From assembly GCA_965277835.1 (NCBI GenBank), contig OZ255841.1, positions 744,001 through 808,000 on the forward strand: DNA of 64,000 nt. Reading direction: 5' to 3'. Positions 44,175 through 54,713 of the stretch are shown in pieces. The notes beneath the pieces were generated by a model, which ran no database searches, was not told the DNA's origin, and saw nothing but the letters and a program-made list of their open reading frames with translations. Made by a program: the position numbers and the translations under genes. The stretch is from Arcticimaribacter sp965277835 (GTDB lineage Bacteria > Bacteroidota > Bacteroidia > Flavobacteriales > Flavobacteriaceae). Each line of letters starts with the position of its first letter. Within the stretch, counting starts at the first letter, position 1.

Positions 44175-46115
44175 CTATGCATCTATATTAGCATAAATAG
44201 CATTTTTTTCAATAAACTCTCTCCGTGGTGGAACTTCGTCGCCCATTAACATAGAAAAAACTCTATCGGCTTCGCTTGCACTATCAATAGTTACCCTACG
44301 CAAAGTTCTATAACTGGGGTTCATTGTTGTGTCCCATAATTGCTCTGCATTCATTTCTCCAAGCCCTTTGTATCGCTGTACTATAGATCCTTGTCCAAAT
44401 GACTCCATAAGTGCCTCGCGCTCTTTATCATTCCATGCATATTCTTTTTTAACTCCTTTTTTAACTAAAAATAAAGGAGGCGTAGCAATATAAATATATC
44501 CTAATTCGACTAACTCGCGCATATACCTAAAAAAGAACGTTAATATTAATGTAGAAATATGACTACCATCTACATCTGCATCACACATTATCACAACTTT
44601 ATGGTAACGAAGTTTTTCTAAATTCAATGCTTTAGTGTCTTCTTCAGTTCCAATAGTAACACCTAAAGCAGTATAAATATTTCTGATTTCTTCATTTTCA
44701 AAAACTCTGTGTTGCATTGCTTTTTCGACATTCAAAATTTTACCTCTTAAAGGTAAAATTGCCTGAAATTTTCGATTACGACCTTGCTTAGCAGTTCCGC
44801 CTGCTGAGTCTCCCTCAACTAAGAAAACTTCACATTTAGTGGGGTCTTGTTCTGAACAGTCCGACAGTTTACCTGGCAACCCTCCTCCACTCATAACCGT
44901 TTTTCGTTGAACCATTTCACGAGCCTTTCGAGCTGCGTGCCGTGCCTGAGCTGCTAAAATTACTTTTTGAACAATTATTTTTGCATCACTAGGGTGCTCT
45001 TCCAAATAATTTTCAAGCATTTCTGAAACTGCCTGAGAAACCGCAGAAGTCACTTCTCTATTTCCTAATTTAGTTTTTGTTTGCCCTTCGAACTGAGGTT
45101 CAGCAACTTTTACAGAAATAACAGCAGTAAGCCCTTCACGAAAATCATCTCCACTTACTTCAAATTTCAATTTATCTAATAAACCCGAATTATCGGCATA
45201 TTTCTTAAGCGTAGAGGTCAACCCTCTTCTAAACCCAGACATATGTGTCCCTCCTTCATGCGTATTAATATTGTTTACGTATGAATGTAAGTTTTCAGAA
45301 AACGATGTGTTATAGACCATTGCAACTTCAACAGGAATATCATTCTTTTCTCCTTCAATAGAAATAATTTCTTCTATAATAGGTTCTCGCGTAGCATCTA
45401 AAAACTTGATGAACTCTTTAAGTCCTTCTTGAGAATAAAAAGTGTCTTTGACATATTCACCATTTTCATTCTTATGTCTCCTATCTTCAAGGGTTATTTT
45501 AATTCCTTTATTAAGGTACGAAAGCTCACGCATTCTACTTGCAAGTGTGTCATAGCTATATTCTAAAGCATCCTTAAAAATTTGAGGATCGGGCTTAAAT
45601 TTAACTACTGTCCCTTGTTTGTCAGTCGTTCCTTTTTCTGTAACAGGATCTAGTGGTTTTCCTCTTTCGTACTCTTGTTGAAACACTTTGCCTTCGCGAT
45701 AAACAGTAGCAGTTAAGTGCTCTGAAAGAGCATTTACACAAGATACACCAACTCCGTGTAGCCCACCAGAAACTTTATACGAGTCTTTATCAAATTTACC
45801 TCCTGCACCAATCTTGGTCATTACTACCTCCAGGGCTGAAACACCTTCTTTTTTATGTATCCCCACAGGAATACCTCTTCCGTTATCTTCAGTGGTAATA
45901 GAGTTATCTTCATTTATTATAACAGAAATCATATCACAATGCCCTGCTAAAGCCTCATCAATAGAATTATCTACCACTTCATAAACCAAGTGATGTAATC
46001 CTCTAAAACTCACATCTCCAATATACATAGAAGGGCGCATTCTAACATGCTCCATTCCTTCCAAAGCCTGAATACTATCTTCTGAATATTGGTCTTTTTT
46101 TACGTCTTCGCTCAT
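44175..46115 (-). CDS. gyrB: DNA gyrase subunit B
   Basis: GyrB supplies the ATPase of gyrase, which introduces negative supercoils. The 646-residue product has the GHKL ATP site (EVVDNSIDEALAGHCD; DNGRGIPVGIH; GGLHGVGVSCVNALS). The transducer domain follows, and then the TOPRIM domain with EGDSAGGTAKQGR and the metal motif DADVDGSHI. The tail with QRYKGLGEMN is complete. The length fits the short form, without the E. coli insertion. A -7 element lies upstream. Confidence 0.97.
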   Translation of the reverse strand: MSEDVKKDQYSEDSIQALEGMEHVRMRPSMYIGDVSFRGLHHLVYEVVDNSIDEALAGHCDMISVIINEDNSITTEDNGRGIPVGIHKKEGVSALEVVMTKIGAGGKFDKDSYKVSGGLHGVGVSCVNALSEHLTATVYREGKVFQQEYERGKPLDPVTEKGTTDKQGTVVKFKPDPQIFKDALEYSYDTLASRMRELSYLNKGIKITLEDRRHKNENGEYVKDTFYSQEGLKEFIKFLDATREPIIEEIISIEGEKNDIPVEVAMVYNTSFSENLHSYVNNINTHEGGTHMSGFRRGLTSTLKKYADNSGLLDKLKFEVSGDDFREGLTAVISVKVAEPQFEGQTKTKLGNREVTSAVSQAVSEMLENYLEEHPSDAKIIVQKVILAAQARHAARKAREMVQRKTVMSGGGLPGKLSDCSEQDPTKCEVFLVEGDSAGGTAKQGRNRKFQAILPLRGKILNVEKAMQHRVFENEEIRNIYTALGVTIGTEEDTKALNLEKLRYHKVVIMCDADVDGSHISTLILTFFFRYMRELVELGYIYIATPPLFLVKKGVKKEYAWNDKEREALMESFGQGSIVQRYKGLGEMNAEQLWDTTMNPSYRTLRRVTIDSASEADRVFSMLMGDEVPPRREFIEKNAIYANIDA

Positions 46116-46167
46116 TACTTAAAATTAGTTATAATTAATTATAAAAAAACTAGGTTTTATATACTCT

Positions 46168-46175
46168 CAAAGGTA
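46168..46175 (-). promoter_or_regulatory. -7 element (TACCTTTG) for gyrB
   Basis: On the minus strand TACCTTTG matches TAnnTTTG, 52 bp before the gyrB ATG. No clear -33 TTG was found. Confidence 0.45.
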
Positions 46176-46234
46176 CAAAAACAGCTTCTCTAATTCTAAT
46201 AAAATATGCGTTAAACATTGAAGTTATTAACACT

Positions 46235-46259
46235 TTTATATTAAAAAAGTTAATATAAA
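46235..46259 (-). terminator. AT-only hairpin downstream of asnB
   Basis: TTTATATTAA (46235-46244) pairs with TTAATATAAA (46250-46259) across a 5-nt loop, 25 bp past the asnB stop. The stem has no GC pair, so the terminator role is weak. Confidence 0.3.
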
Positions 46260-46284
46260 TAATACGCAAAAAATTCAATTATTA

Positions 46285-47961
46285 TTATTCCTTTTGATAC
46301 CCTTTATCATGGACTTGAGAAACAGCTCGTCCACTAGGGTCATTCATGTTTTTAAATGCCTCATCCCATTCTAAAGCAATTGGAGTGCTACATGCTACAG
46401 AAGGTACAGAAGGTACAGAAAGAGCAGCTGCTTCGCTAGGAAAATGCTCTTCGAAAATAGAACGATAATAAAACTCTTCTTTATTTTGAGGCGTTTGAAT
46501 TGGAAATCTATATTGTACATTTTCCATTTGTTCGTCTGTAACATTGTGTTCCACTACTTCTTTCAAAGTATCAATCCAATCATAACCTACACCATCCGAA
46601 AATTGTTCTTTTTGTCTCCAAGCAACGCTCTCTGGTAAATATTTCTCGAATGCCTTGCGAACTACCCATTTCTCCATTCGTTCAGAGGTAATCATTTTAT
46701 CTTTAGGATTTATTCGCATTGCTATATCCATAAATTCTTTATCTAAAAAAGGTACTCTTCCTTCGACACCCCAAGCAGCCAATGATTTATTAGCACGTAA
46801 ACAGTCATATTGATGAAGTTTTTCGAGTTTTCTAACAGTCTCTTCATGGAAATCTTTCGCCGTAGGTGCCTTATGAAAATATAAATATCCTCCAAATAAT
46901 TCGTCGGCTCCTTCTCCCGAAAGGACCATTTTAATTCCCAAAGCCTTAATTGCTCGCGCCATTAAGTACATAGGTGTAGAAGCGCGGATAGTAGTAATGT
47001 CATACGTTTCGAGATGGTATATAACGTCTCGAATTGCATCTAAGCCTTCTTGAATTGTAAATTTAATCTCATGGTGTACTGTGTCAATATGTGCTGCTAC
47101 CTTACGAGCAGCCTCAAGGTCTGGAGACCCCTCTAAACCAACCGAAAAAGAATGTAACTGAGGCCACCAAGCTGATTGGCTATCATCGGTTTCAATACGC
47201 TTAGCCGCATATAATTTTGCTAAAGCAGAGGTTACCGATGAATCTAAACCACCCGAAAGCAGCACACCATAAGGAACATCACTCATTAATTGACGGCGAA
47301 CAGCTGCAGCAAGTGCATCATGAATATCCTCTATACTTGTGTTATTATCTTTAACCGCATCGTATTTCATCCAATCTCTATTATACCAACGTATAGGTTC
47401 TTGTGAAGAACCACCTAACAAATAATGCCCTGGAGGGAATAACTCTATTTTTGTGCATACACCTTCTAATGCTTTAAGCTCAGAAGACACATAAAATGTT
47501 CCATGCTGATCCCAACCCATATATAGAGGAATAATACCCATGTGGTCTCGAGAAATAAAATATGTATCTTCAACAGTGTCGTATAATGCAAACCCAAAAA
47601 TCCCATTCATTTCGTCAATAAAACGATGTCCCTTCTTTTTATATAATGCAATAATCACTTCACAATCTGATGCAGTTTGGAAATCATATTCTCCGTCTAG
47701 TTGACTTCGAAGTTCTCTATGATTATATATCTCTCCATTAGCAGCTAAAACATAACGCCCATCCGAACTAATTAAAGGTTGTTTTCCTGAAATAGGATCA
47801 ACAATAGCAAGACGTTCATGAGCCATTACTGTTTTGGAATTAGAAAAAATACCACTCCAATCTGGACCTCTATGTCTAACGTTCTTAGACATTTCTAAAA
47901 CTTGAAGACGTAAATCTTTAGAACTTTGCTTTAAATCAAAAGCGCAAACAATACCACACAT
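46285..47961 (-). CDS. asnB: Asparagine synthase B (glutamine-hydrolysing)
   Basis: AsnB makes asparagine from aspartate, ATP and glutamine. The 558-residue product begins MCGIVCAFD with Cys2 as the glutaminase nucleophile after Met removal. The glutaminase domain contains RHRGPDWSG, ANGEIYNH and the SDCEVI segment. The synthetase domain contains the PP-loop LLSGGLDSSVTSALA and LSGEGADELFGGYLYFHKAP. Domains and length match the AsnB class. A -7 match (TATATTTG on the minus strand, 47978-47985) precedes the gene by 16 bp. Confidence 0.96.
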   Translation of the reverse strand: MCGIVCAFDLKQSSKDLRLQVLEMSKNVRHRGPDWSGIFSNSKTVMAHERLAIVDPISGKQPLISSDGRYVLAANGEIYNHRELRSQLDGEYDFQTASDCEVIIALYKKKGHRFIDEMNGIFGFALYDTVEDTYFISRDHMGIIPLYMGWDQHGTFYVSSELKALEGVCTKIELFPPGHYLLGGSSQEPIRWYNRDWMKYDAVKDNNTSIEDIHDALAAAVRRQLMSDVPYGVLLSGGLDSSVTSALAKLYAAKRIETDDSQSAWWPQLHSFSVGLEGSPDLEAARKVAAHIDTVHHEIKFTIQEGLDAIRDVIYHLETYDITTIRASTPMYLMARAIKALGIKMVLSGEGADELFGGYLYFHKAPTAKDFHEETVRKLEKLHQYDCLRANKSLAAWGVEGRVPFLDKEFMDIAMRINPKDKMITSERMEKWVVRKAFEKYLPESVAWRQKEQFSDGVGYDWIDTLKEVVEHNVTDEQMENVQYRFPIQTPQNKEEFYYRSIFEEHFPSEAAALSVPSVPSVACSTPIALEWDEAFKNMNDPSGRAVSQVHDKGYQKE

Positions 47962-48065
47962 AATTACTAATTTTTAGCAAATATATGTTTTTAATTAATT
48001 ATTTTTATATTTTTAATTAAAAAAATTAACCTTTATTCGTTTTTTAGTTAACAAATTTAATTTAT

Positions 48066-49697
48066 TTAGTTGTTTGACTTCATATAAGATATATTTCCAT
48101 CTATAATAGTGGTAATAATCTCAACTTCTGGAACTTTATGAATATCTACTTTCATTATATCTTTCCATAAAACAACCATATCTGCCATTTTACCTACTTC
48201 AATACTTCCTTTAATATCTTCTTCAAAATTAGCATAAGCCGCCCAAATTGTCATTCCTTTTAATGCTTCTGACCGAGATAAAGCATCGTTCATTTGAAAA
48301 CCTCCTTCTGGTAATTGTTCTTCGGTAGTTCGGGCAACGGCTGCATAAAATGTTTTTAAAGGGCTAACATGTTCCACAGGAAAATCTGTCCCAAGAACAA
48401 CTTTGCCAGACCAATCTAAAAGGCTCTTATATGCATACGCACCTTCAATGCGTTCCTTTCCTAAACGTTCGTCTGCCCAAAACATATCACTTGTTGCATG
48501 AGTAGGTTGAATTGATGGAATTACTTTATTCCCAAAAAGTGCTCTATCCGAAATGGAAACCACTTGTGCGTGCTCAATTCTCCATCTTGGGTCTAACTTA
48601 TTTGCTAACGCTTTTTCATAAATTTTCAAAACTTCAAAATTTGCCGCATCGCCAATAGCGTGTGTATTCATTTGAAATCCTTTTTCAGCTAATGTATATG
48701 CAAGCTCTTCTATTTCTTCGATTGGAGTTAAATAAAAACCTTTATTTCCCTTAGCATCCGCATAATCTTCTTTTAGAGCGGCTCCCCTACTACCCAATGC
48801 TCCATCGGCATAAACTTTTACAGAGCGTATATTTAATCTGTCTGTTTGTATTGGTCCTCGAGGTAAATAATATTCCAAATTTTCTTTATTGTTACTTATC
48901 ATCCCATAAACACGAATATCAAGTATCTTATTTTTTTGTAAACTATCTATCAATTGAAGTTGCTCTATATTAAGTCCTGCATCATCCACCGTAGTTAAAC
49001 CATTCTTAAGGCATATTTTTTGGGCAGCCAAAAGAGCCTCTGTCTGCTGTTCTATAGTTGGTTTTGGCAATGCAGCATAAACTCTATCCATAGCATTATC
49101 AATCAACACACCTGTCAAATTTCCATCTTTTTTTATGTACGCTCCGCCTTCAACTTCCGTGTTATTATCAATTTTTGCTAAATCTAACATAGCCTGATTT
49201 ACCAACAATGCGTGTCCATCTACTCTTTTTAGAGCTACTAATTGGTTTGGAAATAATTCATCTAATTGTTCTTTTGTTGGGTATTCTTTCTTTTCCCATT
49301 TATTTTGATCCCAACCTTGCCCAAGTATAGGGATATTAGGATGTTCCTCAGAATATTCAGTTACTTTTTTAAGTATTTCATCAAAACTAGTAGTCTCGCT
49401 CAAATCCAATTGCCCTTGAAGTAAACCAAAGTTATAAAAATGACAATGCCCGTCTATAAACCCTGGGTATACCGGAAGTCCTTTCAAATCAACTACGTCT
49501 ATAGCTCTGTATTTTTCTAATAAGTCTTCGCCCCCGACAGCTATAAATTTTCCATTTTTTACTACAACTGCGGTTGCTATATCAAAATTATCATTAACGG
49601 TGTACACAACTGCATTATGAATAATCAAATCGGCTTCTGGAGCAGTACAAGAGGTAAATAGTAAGCCACTTAAAAGAAAGAAATAAACTTTTTTCAT
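48066..49697 (-). CDS. YtcJ-like metal-dependent amidohydrolase lipoprotein
   Basis: The 543-residue protein has a lipoprotein signal with Cys17 (LLFTSCTAPE), so it is probably membrane-anchored. The amidohydrolase core follows. The metal motif is FIDGHCHFYNFG, NTHAIGDAAN and RIEHAQVV give later His ligands, and the catalytic Asp is in LGTDFPVEHVSP. The tail STEVGKMADMVVL-like segment (GSIEVGKMADMVVLWKD) is typical. YtcJ/NfdA-like enzymes hydrolyse N-substituted formamides or acyl amino compounds; the substrate here is unknown. Confidence 0.88.
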   Translation of the reverse strand: MKKVYFFLLSGLLFTSCTAPEADLIIHNAVVYTVNDNFDIATAVVVKNGKFIAVGGEDLLEKYRAIDVVDLKGLPVYPGFIDGHCHFYNFGLLQGQLDLSETTSFDEILKKVTEYSEEHPNIPILGQGWDQNKWEKKEYPTKEQLDELFPNQLVALKRVDGHALLVNQAMLDLAKIDNNTEVEGGAYIKKDGNLTGVLIDNAMDRVYAALPKPTIEQQTEALLAAQKICLKNGLTTVDDAGLNIEQLQLIDSLQKNKILDIRVYGMISNNKENLEYYLPRGPIQTDRLNIRSVKVYADGALGSRGAALKEDYADAKGNKGFYLTPIEEIEELAYTLAEKGFQMNTHAIGDAANFEVLKIYEKALANKLDPRWRIEHAQVVSISDRALFGNKVIPSIQPTHATSDMFWADERLGKERIEGAYAYKSLLDWSGKVVLGTDFPVEHVSPLKTFYAAVARTTEEQLPEGGFQMNDALSRSEALKGMTIWAAYANFEEDIKGSIEVGKMADMVVLWKDIMKVDIHKVPEVEIITTIIDGNISYMKSNN

Positions 49698-49772
49698 TAT
49701 AAAATTATTTATAAAATAAGGACAAATGTAAGTTAAATTGATTCTTTGTCAAGCTAAATACGTGTCAAAAAA

Positions 49773-51533
49773 CTAAAAGCTAATATCAAAATTATATCGA
49801 ATACCTCCTAAAACTCGAGTTCCGTAAACCTGATAATTAGACCAATGGTATTCTTTAGCGTTGAAGAGATTTTCGCCTTTTACATAAAGTTCCCACCGAC
49901 TATTAAATTGGTATGTAAATTTAATTCCTGCATCAAAAAAAGAAGGTAAATCAGCTATACGTTCAGGGGCGTCCTCTGGTAATTGTAATAAAAATCGTTG
50001 TCGGTACGAATTTTTTCTAGCTCCAAAAAAAGTAACATCGGCTTGTGCGTAAAACTTCTCCCTAACCTTTATATTTGCCTTAAAATCAAACTGAATTTCA
50101 GGTAAATTCCAAGCCTCTGTTTTATCTAAAACAGAATAATCTCGCCATAACGCTTTTAAATATAAAGAGCCACCATTTCTAAATTTTGCCGATATTGAAG
50201 TATCGAAACCTGTCGTTTCTATTTCTTTATAAATAACTTCAAATGAATTTCCATATCTAAAAGCATCATAATTCGGGTTTGTATTATCATAACCAAAATT
50301 TCTGTAAAGAGGTCTATTTTCTTGTTTTTGATAATATGCATTCATTATAAATTCCCAACCTACAAAAATTTTAGTTCGTATCCCTGCTTTAAACTCATAC
50401 GGAATAGATGAATTTTTTAACGCTATTGCTGGAGCAGTATAAGGGTTTATGTCTGTTAGTCCTCTAAAGCTATTCTGAGTTATTTCGCCCGACGCGTCTA
50501 AAAACGGAATTAAATTACCTTTATTAGGTTGGTACGATAAATTTAGTATTGGAAAAAGATAAAAATTCTTTTTATCAAAATCATCACCAAAGCCATACGC
50601 TGCTCGAACACCTGCTTTAAACTTAAAGCGGTTTTTATTTGACGTAGCAAACAAATCCGCTTGAGAAATTCCAGATAAAAACGAAGATGCTGTATCTGAA
50701 AAATAATCTGCCTTGAATTTATTATTTAAGTATCGAGTTGATACGTCTGCGCCAATAGCAATATCCCATATATTAAACTGAAGTTTGGTATTCAACTCTG
50801 ACTGTAGTTCATTAGTATTAAATTTATCGGTGGTTAAATGTGCTGTTAAACTAATTTCTTTTAAAATTATATCAAACCATTGCCAATTAGATTTGAACGA
50901 GAGGGAGTTCAATTGTTGCCTAGGGTCTAAGTTATCCAGTATAAACTTATCTTCAATAGGGTTTTGCAATCCATAAAAGTTAAAACTATTATTTCTAAAA
51001 AATAATTGCGAAGAAGAACTTAAATCATTCGTATTATATTGATGTGCTAAATGAACTAGAAAAGAGGATTGTTTTGTATTTAAAGTTTGTTCAGATAAAT
51101 TTTTTAATAATCCATTAAAATTAACCAGCCAACTAACATACTGCCTTCTATCTAAATTGATTTGCGCAGAATGATCCAAATAAAAATGACTAAAATTTCC
51201 TAAAGCAGAGCTTAGTGTTGCATTATATTTTGGCGTTATTTTCCTTTTTTGAAGAATACGAGCACCTCCTTTAGATGGTATAAATGTTGAAGCGACAGGA
51301 ACAGAAAAAATGCTATAACTAATATTTCTTTTTTCTCTCCCAATAGAATCTATTATAGAAGGTTGTGCTCTAATTTTAAAAACCTCTGACAAACTTGGGG
51401 TATAAGACTTAGTTATAGTAACCTCTTGTACGCCAATATTATTTTCTTCCTCCTCTTGCCCAAAAGCTAAAGAACAGCTAAAAAATAATCCAATCCAGAT
51501 TATGTGGATACTGTTAATTTTCTTCATCCTCAT
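49773..51533 (-). CDS. Outer membrane beta-barrel protein, TonB-receptor-like but lacking plug and Ig domains
   Basis: The 586-residue product has a signal peptide (~1-25, ending LAFG before Q). A short segment follows (VQEVTITKSYTPSLSEVFKI), then almost all barrel strands; the end (YVKGENLFNAKEYHWSNYQV) resembles the C-terminal strands of TonB receptors. No plug domain or CarboxypepD_reg domain is visible. Its start overlaps the TPR gene by 20 bp (14 bp if the second ATG at 51527 is used), which suggests coupled translation and a joint function with that TPR protein. Confidence 0.78.
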   Translation of the reverse strand: MRMKKINSIHIIWIGLFFSCSLAFGQEEEENNIGVQEVTITKSYTPSLSEVFKIRAQPSIIDSIGREKRNISYSIFSVPVASTFIPSKGGARILQKRKITPKYNATLSSALGNFSHFYLDHSAQINLDRRQYVSWLVNFNGLLKNLSEQTLNTKQSSFLVHLAHQYNTNDLSSSSQLFFRNNSFNFYGLQNPIEDKFILDNLDPRQQLNSLSFKSNWQWFDIILKEISLTAHLTTDKFNTNELQSELNTKLQFNIWDIAIGADVSTRYLNNKFKADYFSDTASSFLSGISQADLFATSNKNRFKFKAGVRAAYGFGDDFDKKNFYLFPILNLSYQPNKGNLIPFLDASGEITQNSFRGLTDINPYTAPAIALKNSSIPYEFKAGIRTKIFVGWEFIMNAYYQKQENRPLYRNFGYDNTNPNYDAFRYGNSFEVIYKEIETTGFDTSISAKFRNGGSLYLKALWRDYSVLDKTEAWNLPEIQFDFKANIKVREKFYAQADVTFFGARKNSYRQRFLLQLPEDAPERIADLPSFFDAGIKFTYQFNSRWELYVKGENLFNAKEYHWSNYQVYGTRVLGGIRYNFDISF

Positions 51534-54500
51534 TTTTAATGTTTATAGATGAATTACTTTTTGCCTCAATCGCTTCAATATTTTCTAAATTAGATTTTGC
51601 TTGTTCTATAATATCTGGAAACTGAGTGAAATTTGTAAGTATCGATTCTAAAATAAAAGTAGCTTGAAACGCATCGTCTAGTTGATAAAAATTTTGAGAC
51701 ATTAACAACAAACTCTTAGCTCCCCATTCAGGGTATCCCGAAAAATATTGAGCGATTTTTTCAATAACCTTATTCGAGTCTTCATATTGATGCTTCTTGT
51801 GCTTCTGCTCTGCATCAAAATATAAGGCTTCTACTGCCAAGGATGTGTCTGGTGACTTCTCGAGTTCACTATAAGCTGCTGTTGCTCTTTCTAAATCATT
51901 TAAAGCAACCGCAGACCGTGCTAATATAATATAAGCATCCCATTTTATTTTCTGCTCTATTATTTCTAATGCCAGTACTTTTTCGGTATATGAAATTGCT
52001 TGTGAAAAACGCTCTTGTTCATAGTGGAGTTGCATTAAATTAAATAAAGAATATCTCTGATTTTCTTTAAACTGAGCAATTTCTTCAAGCCTTTCCCAAT
52101 ACGGTTGAGCGTCGAGTTTTTGGTTGTTATTCACCATTGATTGTGTTACCCTTACCAGAGCTTGCTCCGTAAACTCGTGGGTAGATTGATCTAGTACATC
52201 AATATATAACTCAATTGCCTTTGCCCACTCACTCTCTTGAAAATATAATTCGGCTAATAAAAACTTTGCTTGTAATTGGTTTGGACCCAATGGATATTCT
52301 ATTAAATAAGATTCTAATGCTTTTTGGGCATCTTTCTTTTTGTTATTATTGTACAAACGATTAGCAGACATAAAAGCTGCTTGTTCTAGTTCATTGTCCT
52401 CTAAAGTGATTCCTTTTAATTGCTTTGTCCAAGCGGCAAATTCATCTACAGTAGCGAGGTCTATCGAAATTTCTTTTGCAGTTCTCAAAGCCTGCCGTGT
52501 TACTTCATCATTAGGATACTCTTGAACAACTTGCCGCAAAACCTTCATTGCTTTTTCAAGAGATTCGTCATTATATAATACTAAACCTTTGTTCAGAAGA
52601 GCTTTTGAGCGGTAAGGGCTTTTAGTATAATCACTTATCAATTGATTATAGGCTGCTATTGCCTTTGACGTATTGTTGTTTTTAGTATAAGCTAGTGCTA
52701 ATTCAAAATAAGCATCATCTAACAATAGTGTTTCCGAATAACCCGAGATAAGAGTTTCTAAAGTTTCTATTTTCTTTAAGTTACGATCAACAAACCCATA
52801 GCCTAGTGCCTTTTGATAATGGGCGTATGCCCCCTCTTTTACTCCTATTCTAATAGCATTGTCATACATCTCTATTGCAGGCCAATATTTTCCTAGTACA
52901 AAATGGCTGTCTGCTACTCTCAACATAGCATCTCTACGATAGGCATCTTCTATATTTGATTGATTTAAAAAAGATTGAAAAGAAACTATAGCTTCTTCAT
53001 ATAGTTTTTGTTTAAAGTACGCATAACCTAAATGATATGACAGTTGTTCATAATTGACTACTTTATCCGCAAACGAATGGTTTTCAAAACGTTTTAAATT
53101 ATCAATTGCAGCATCGAAATTATTTAATTCATATTGTGCTAATGACATCCAATATAAACAGTTAGCTTCAATAGTACGGTCTTTATCTATTTTTAATGCT
53201 TTTTCAAAAAACGATACCGACTCTGCAAAAATCCCATTTTGATATAAAGAAACTGCTTTCATATAATATACCTTTTGCAAAGGTCCATTAAACTTACTCC
53301 CCGATTTTTTCTTTAAAACAAGTAATGCGGCATCAAAGTTTCTCGAATTTACATAAGAATCTATTAACAATTGTTCTACTTCGGGTTTCGCCTCATTATT
53401 AGGGTAGCGATCTAAAAAAGTGGTTAATAATGTTAACGTATTTTCATAAGCATTACCTATTTCATAACTCAACCGTGCGTAATTTAAAAAAGCATCTTCA
53501 GTAATAACTTTATCGAATTTAAGATTAGAGGCACTTTTAAACGCATTAAGTGCAGACGTTTTTTTGTTCTTCTTTAAATAACAATCTGCTAAATGGTAAT
53601 ATGCATTCTGAGCAATTGAGTTATTCCCAGAAATGATTTTATTAAATTGTTTAATAGCCTTATCATATTGTTCCATCCGATAAAAGGTATAACCCAATTG
53701 GTAAAAATCTGTGTTAGACCATTTTCCTTTTTTACCCTTATAAGCTTCGAGGTAAGGTAATGCCGATTTATAATCTTCTAAATTAAAATAACTCTCTCCT
53801 ATAATTTTTGAAAGCTCAGAGGTTTCGTTTTCGTTAGCATTATCTAACCCTTTTTCTGCCAACGAAATTGCTTGTTTAAATTGTCCTAACTTAAAATTCA
53901 TGTCCGCCTGAAAATAGGCTATGGTAGTGTCATCTTTATTTACCGCTAAACTGTTAAAACTTTCAATAGCTTGATTATAGTCTTCTTGTTGATACGCGAT
54001 ATACCCTAAATAATAATTTGCATCGTATTGATATTTGGGTACATCTTTTATCTTTTTAAATAATTCTCCTGCTTGTTTATATCGTTTAGTAGCAAAAAGA
54101 GTGTATCCCTTATTAAAGTAATATTCGTTTCTTTTTCCCTTTTCAACATTACTGGCTTTTATGCTGTTATACCATTTAAGAGCATAGGAATATTTACCAT
54201 TCAAAAAATGAAATGTAGCTAGGTCATAGTAAACTGTTCCTGTTAAATAGCTCGTTGGGTTATTTACAATAAACCTAGAAAGTTTTTTTTCAGACCCTTG
54301 TCGGTTTAAACGCAGGTCTGCTGTTATTTTATAAAACTCTGCAGGAGTTCGAAAATCTTTTAAAATAGGATAGAAATCAACTAGACTATAGTAGTGCCCC
54401 GCTTGAGAAAAATGCTCGGAGGCAAAAAAATATGAAGATTGTGTTAAAGGCGTTTTTGCCTCTCCCAACTGTGCTTCTATCTTATTAGCAAATAAAAACA

Positions 54501-54549
54501 AGGATATAACAACTAAAAAAAAACTACTTTTAGTTTTAACTCTTTGCAT
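51514..54549 (-). CDS. Large secreted tetratricopeptide-repeat protein
   Basis: The 1011-residue protein has a signal peptide (~1-26, ending KIEA before Q). It is built almost wholly of TPR and Sel1-like helix pairs, with repeated A/Y/F spacing, e.g. YNQAIESFNSLAVN, YDKAIKQFNKIISGN and YEEAIVSFQSFLNQS. It is thus a periplasmic scaffold, perhaps for assembly of an outer-membrane complex with the coupled barrel protein downstream. The ATG sits 5 bp past a -7-like TATTTTTG (minus strand, 54554-54561), so the mRNA could be nearly leaderless. Partners are unknown. Confidence 0.87.
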   Translation of the reverse strand: MQRVKTKSSFFLVVISLFLFANKIEAQLGEAKTPLTQSSYFFASEHFSQAGHYYSLVDFYPILKDFRTPAEFYKITADLRLNRQGSEKKLSRFIVNNPTSYLTGTVYYDLATFHFLNGKYSYALKWYNSIKASNVEKGKRNEYYFNKGYTLFATKRYKQAGELFKKIKDVPKYQYDANYYLGYIAYQQEDYNQAIESFNSLAVNKDDTTIAYFQADMNFKLGQFKQAISLAEKGLDNANENETSELSKIIGESYFNLEDYKSALPYLEAYKGKKGKWSNTDFYQLGYTFYRMEQYDKAIKQFNKIISGNNSIAQNAYYHLADCYLKKNKKTSALNAFKSASNLKFDKVITEDAFLNYARLSYEIGNAYENTLTLLTTFLDRYPNNEAKPEVEQLLIDSYVNSRNFDAALLVLKKKSGSKFNGPLQKVYYMKAVSLYQNGIFAESVSFFEKALKIDKDRTIEANCLYWMSLAQYELNNFDAAIDNLKRFENHSFADKVVNYEQLSYHLGYAYFKQKLYEEAIVSFQSFLNQSNIEDAYRRDAMLRVADSHFVLGKYWPAIEMYDNAIRIGVKEGAYAHYQKALGYGFVDRNLKKIETLETLISGYSETLLLDDAYFELALAYTKNNNTSKAIAAYNQLISDYTKSPYRSKALLNKGLVLYNDESLEKAMKVLRQVVQEYPNDEVTRQALRTAKEISIDLATVDEFAAWTKQLKGITLEDNELEQAAFMSANRLYNNNKKKDAQKALESYLIEYPLGPNQLQAKFLLAELYFQESEWAKAIELYIDVLDQSTHEFTEQALVRVTQSMVNNNQKLDAQPYWERLEEIAQFKENQRYSLFNLMQLHYEQERFSQAISYTEKVLALEIIEQKIKWDAYIILARSAVALNDLERATAAYSELEKSPDTSLAVEALYFDAEQKHKKHQYEDSNKVIEKIAQYFSGYPEWGAKSLLLMSQNFYQLDDAFQATFILESILTNFTQFPDIIEQAKSNLENIEAIEAKSNSSINIKNEDEEN

Positions 54550-54713
54550 ACGACAAAAATAAATCTATTTGTTTAGTTATAGAACGTCAGAACTTTTTTA
54601 AACGTATAAATTATCTATAAAAAATTCTTGTTAAAATATAATGTTCTTATTTTTACAAAGTATGAGTAATTTATTACTATATAAAATATAAGTTGACATA
54701 AATTTACCTTTAA

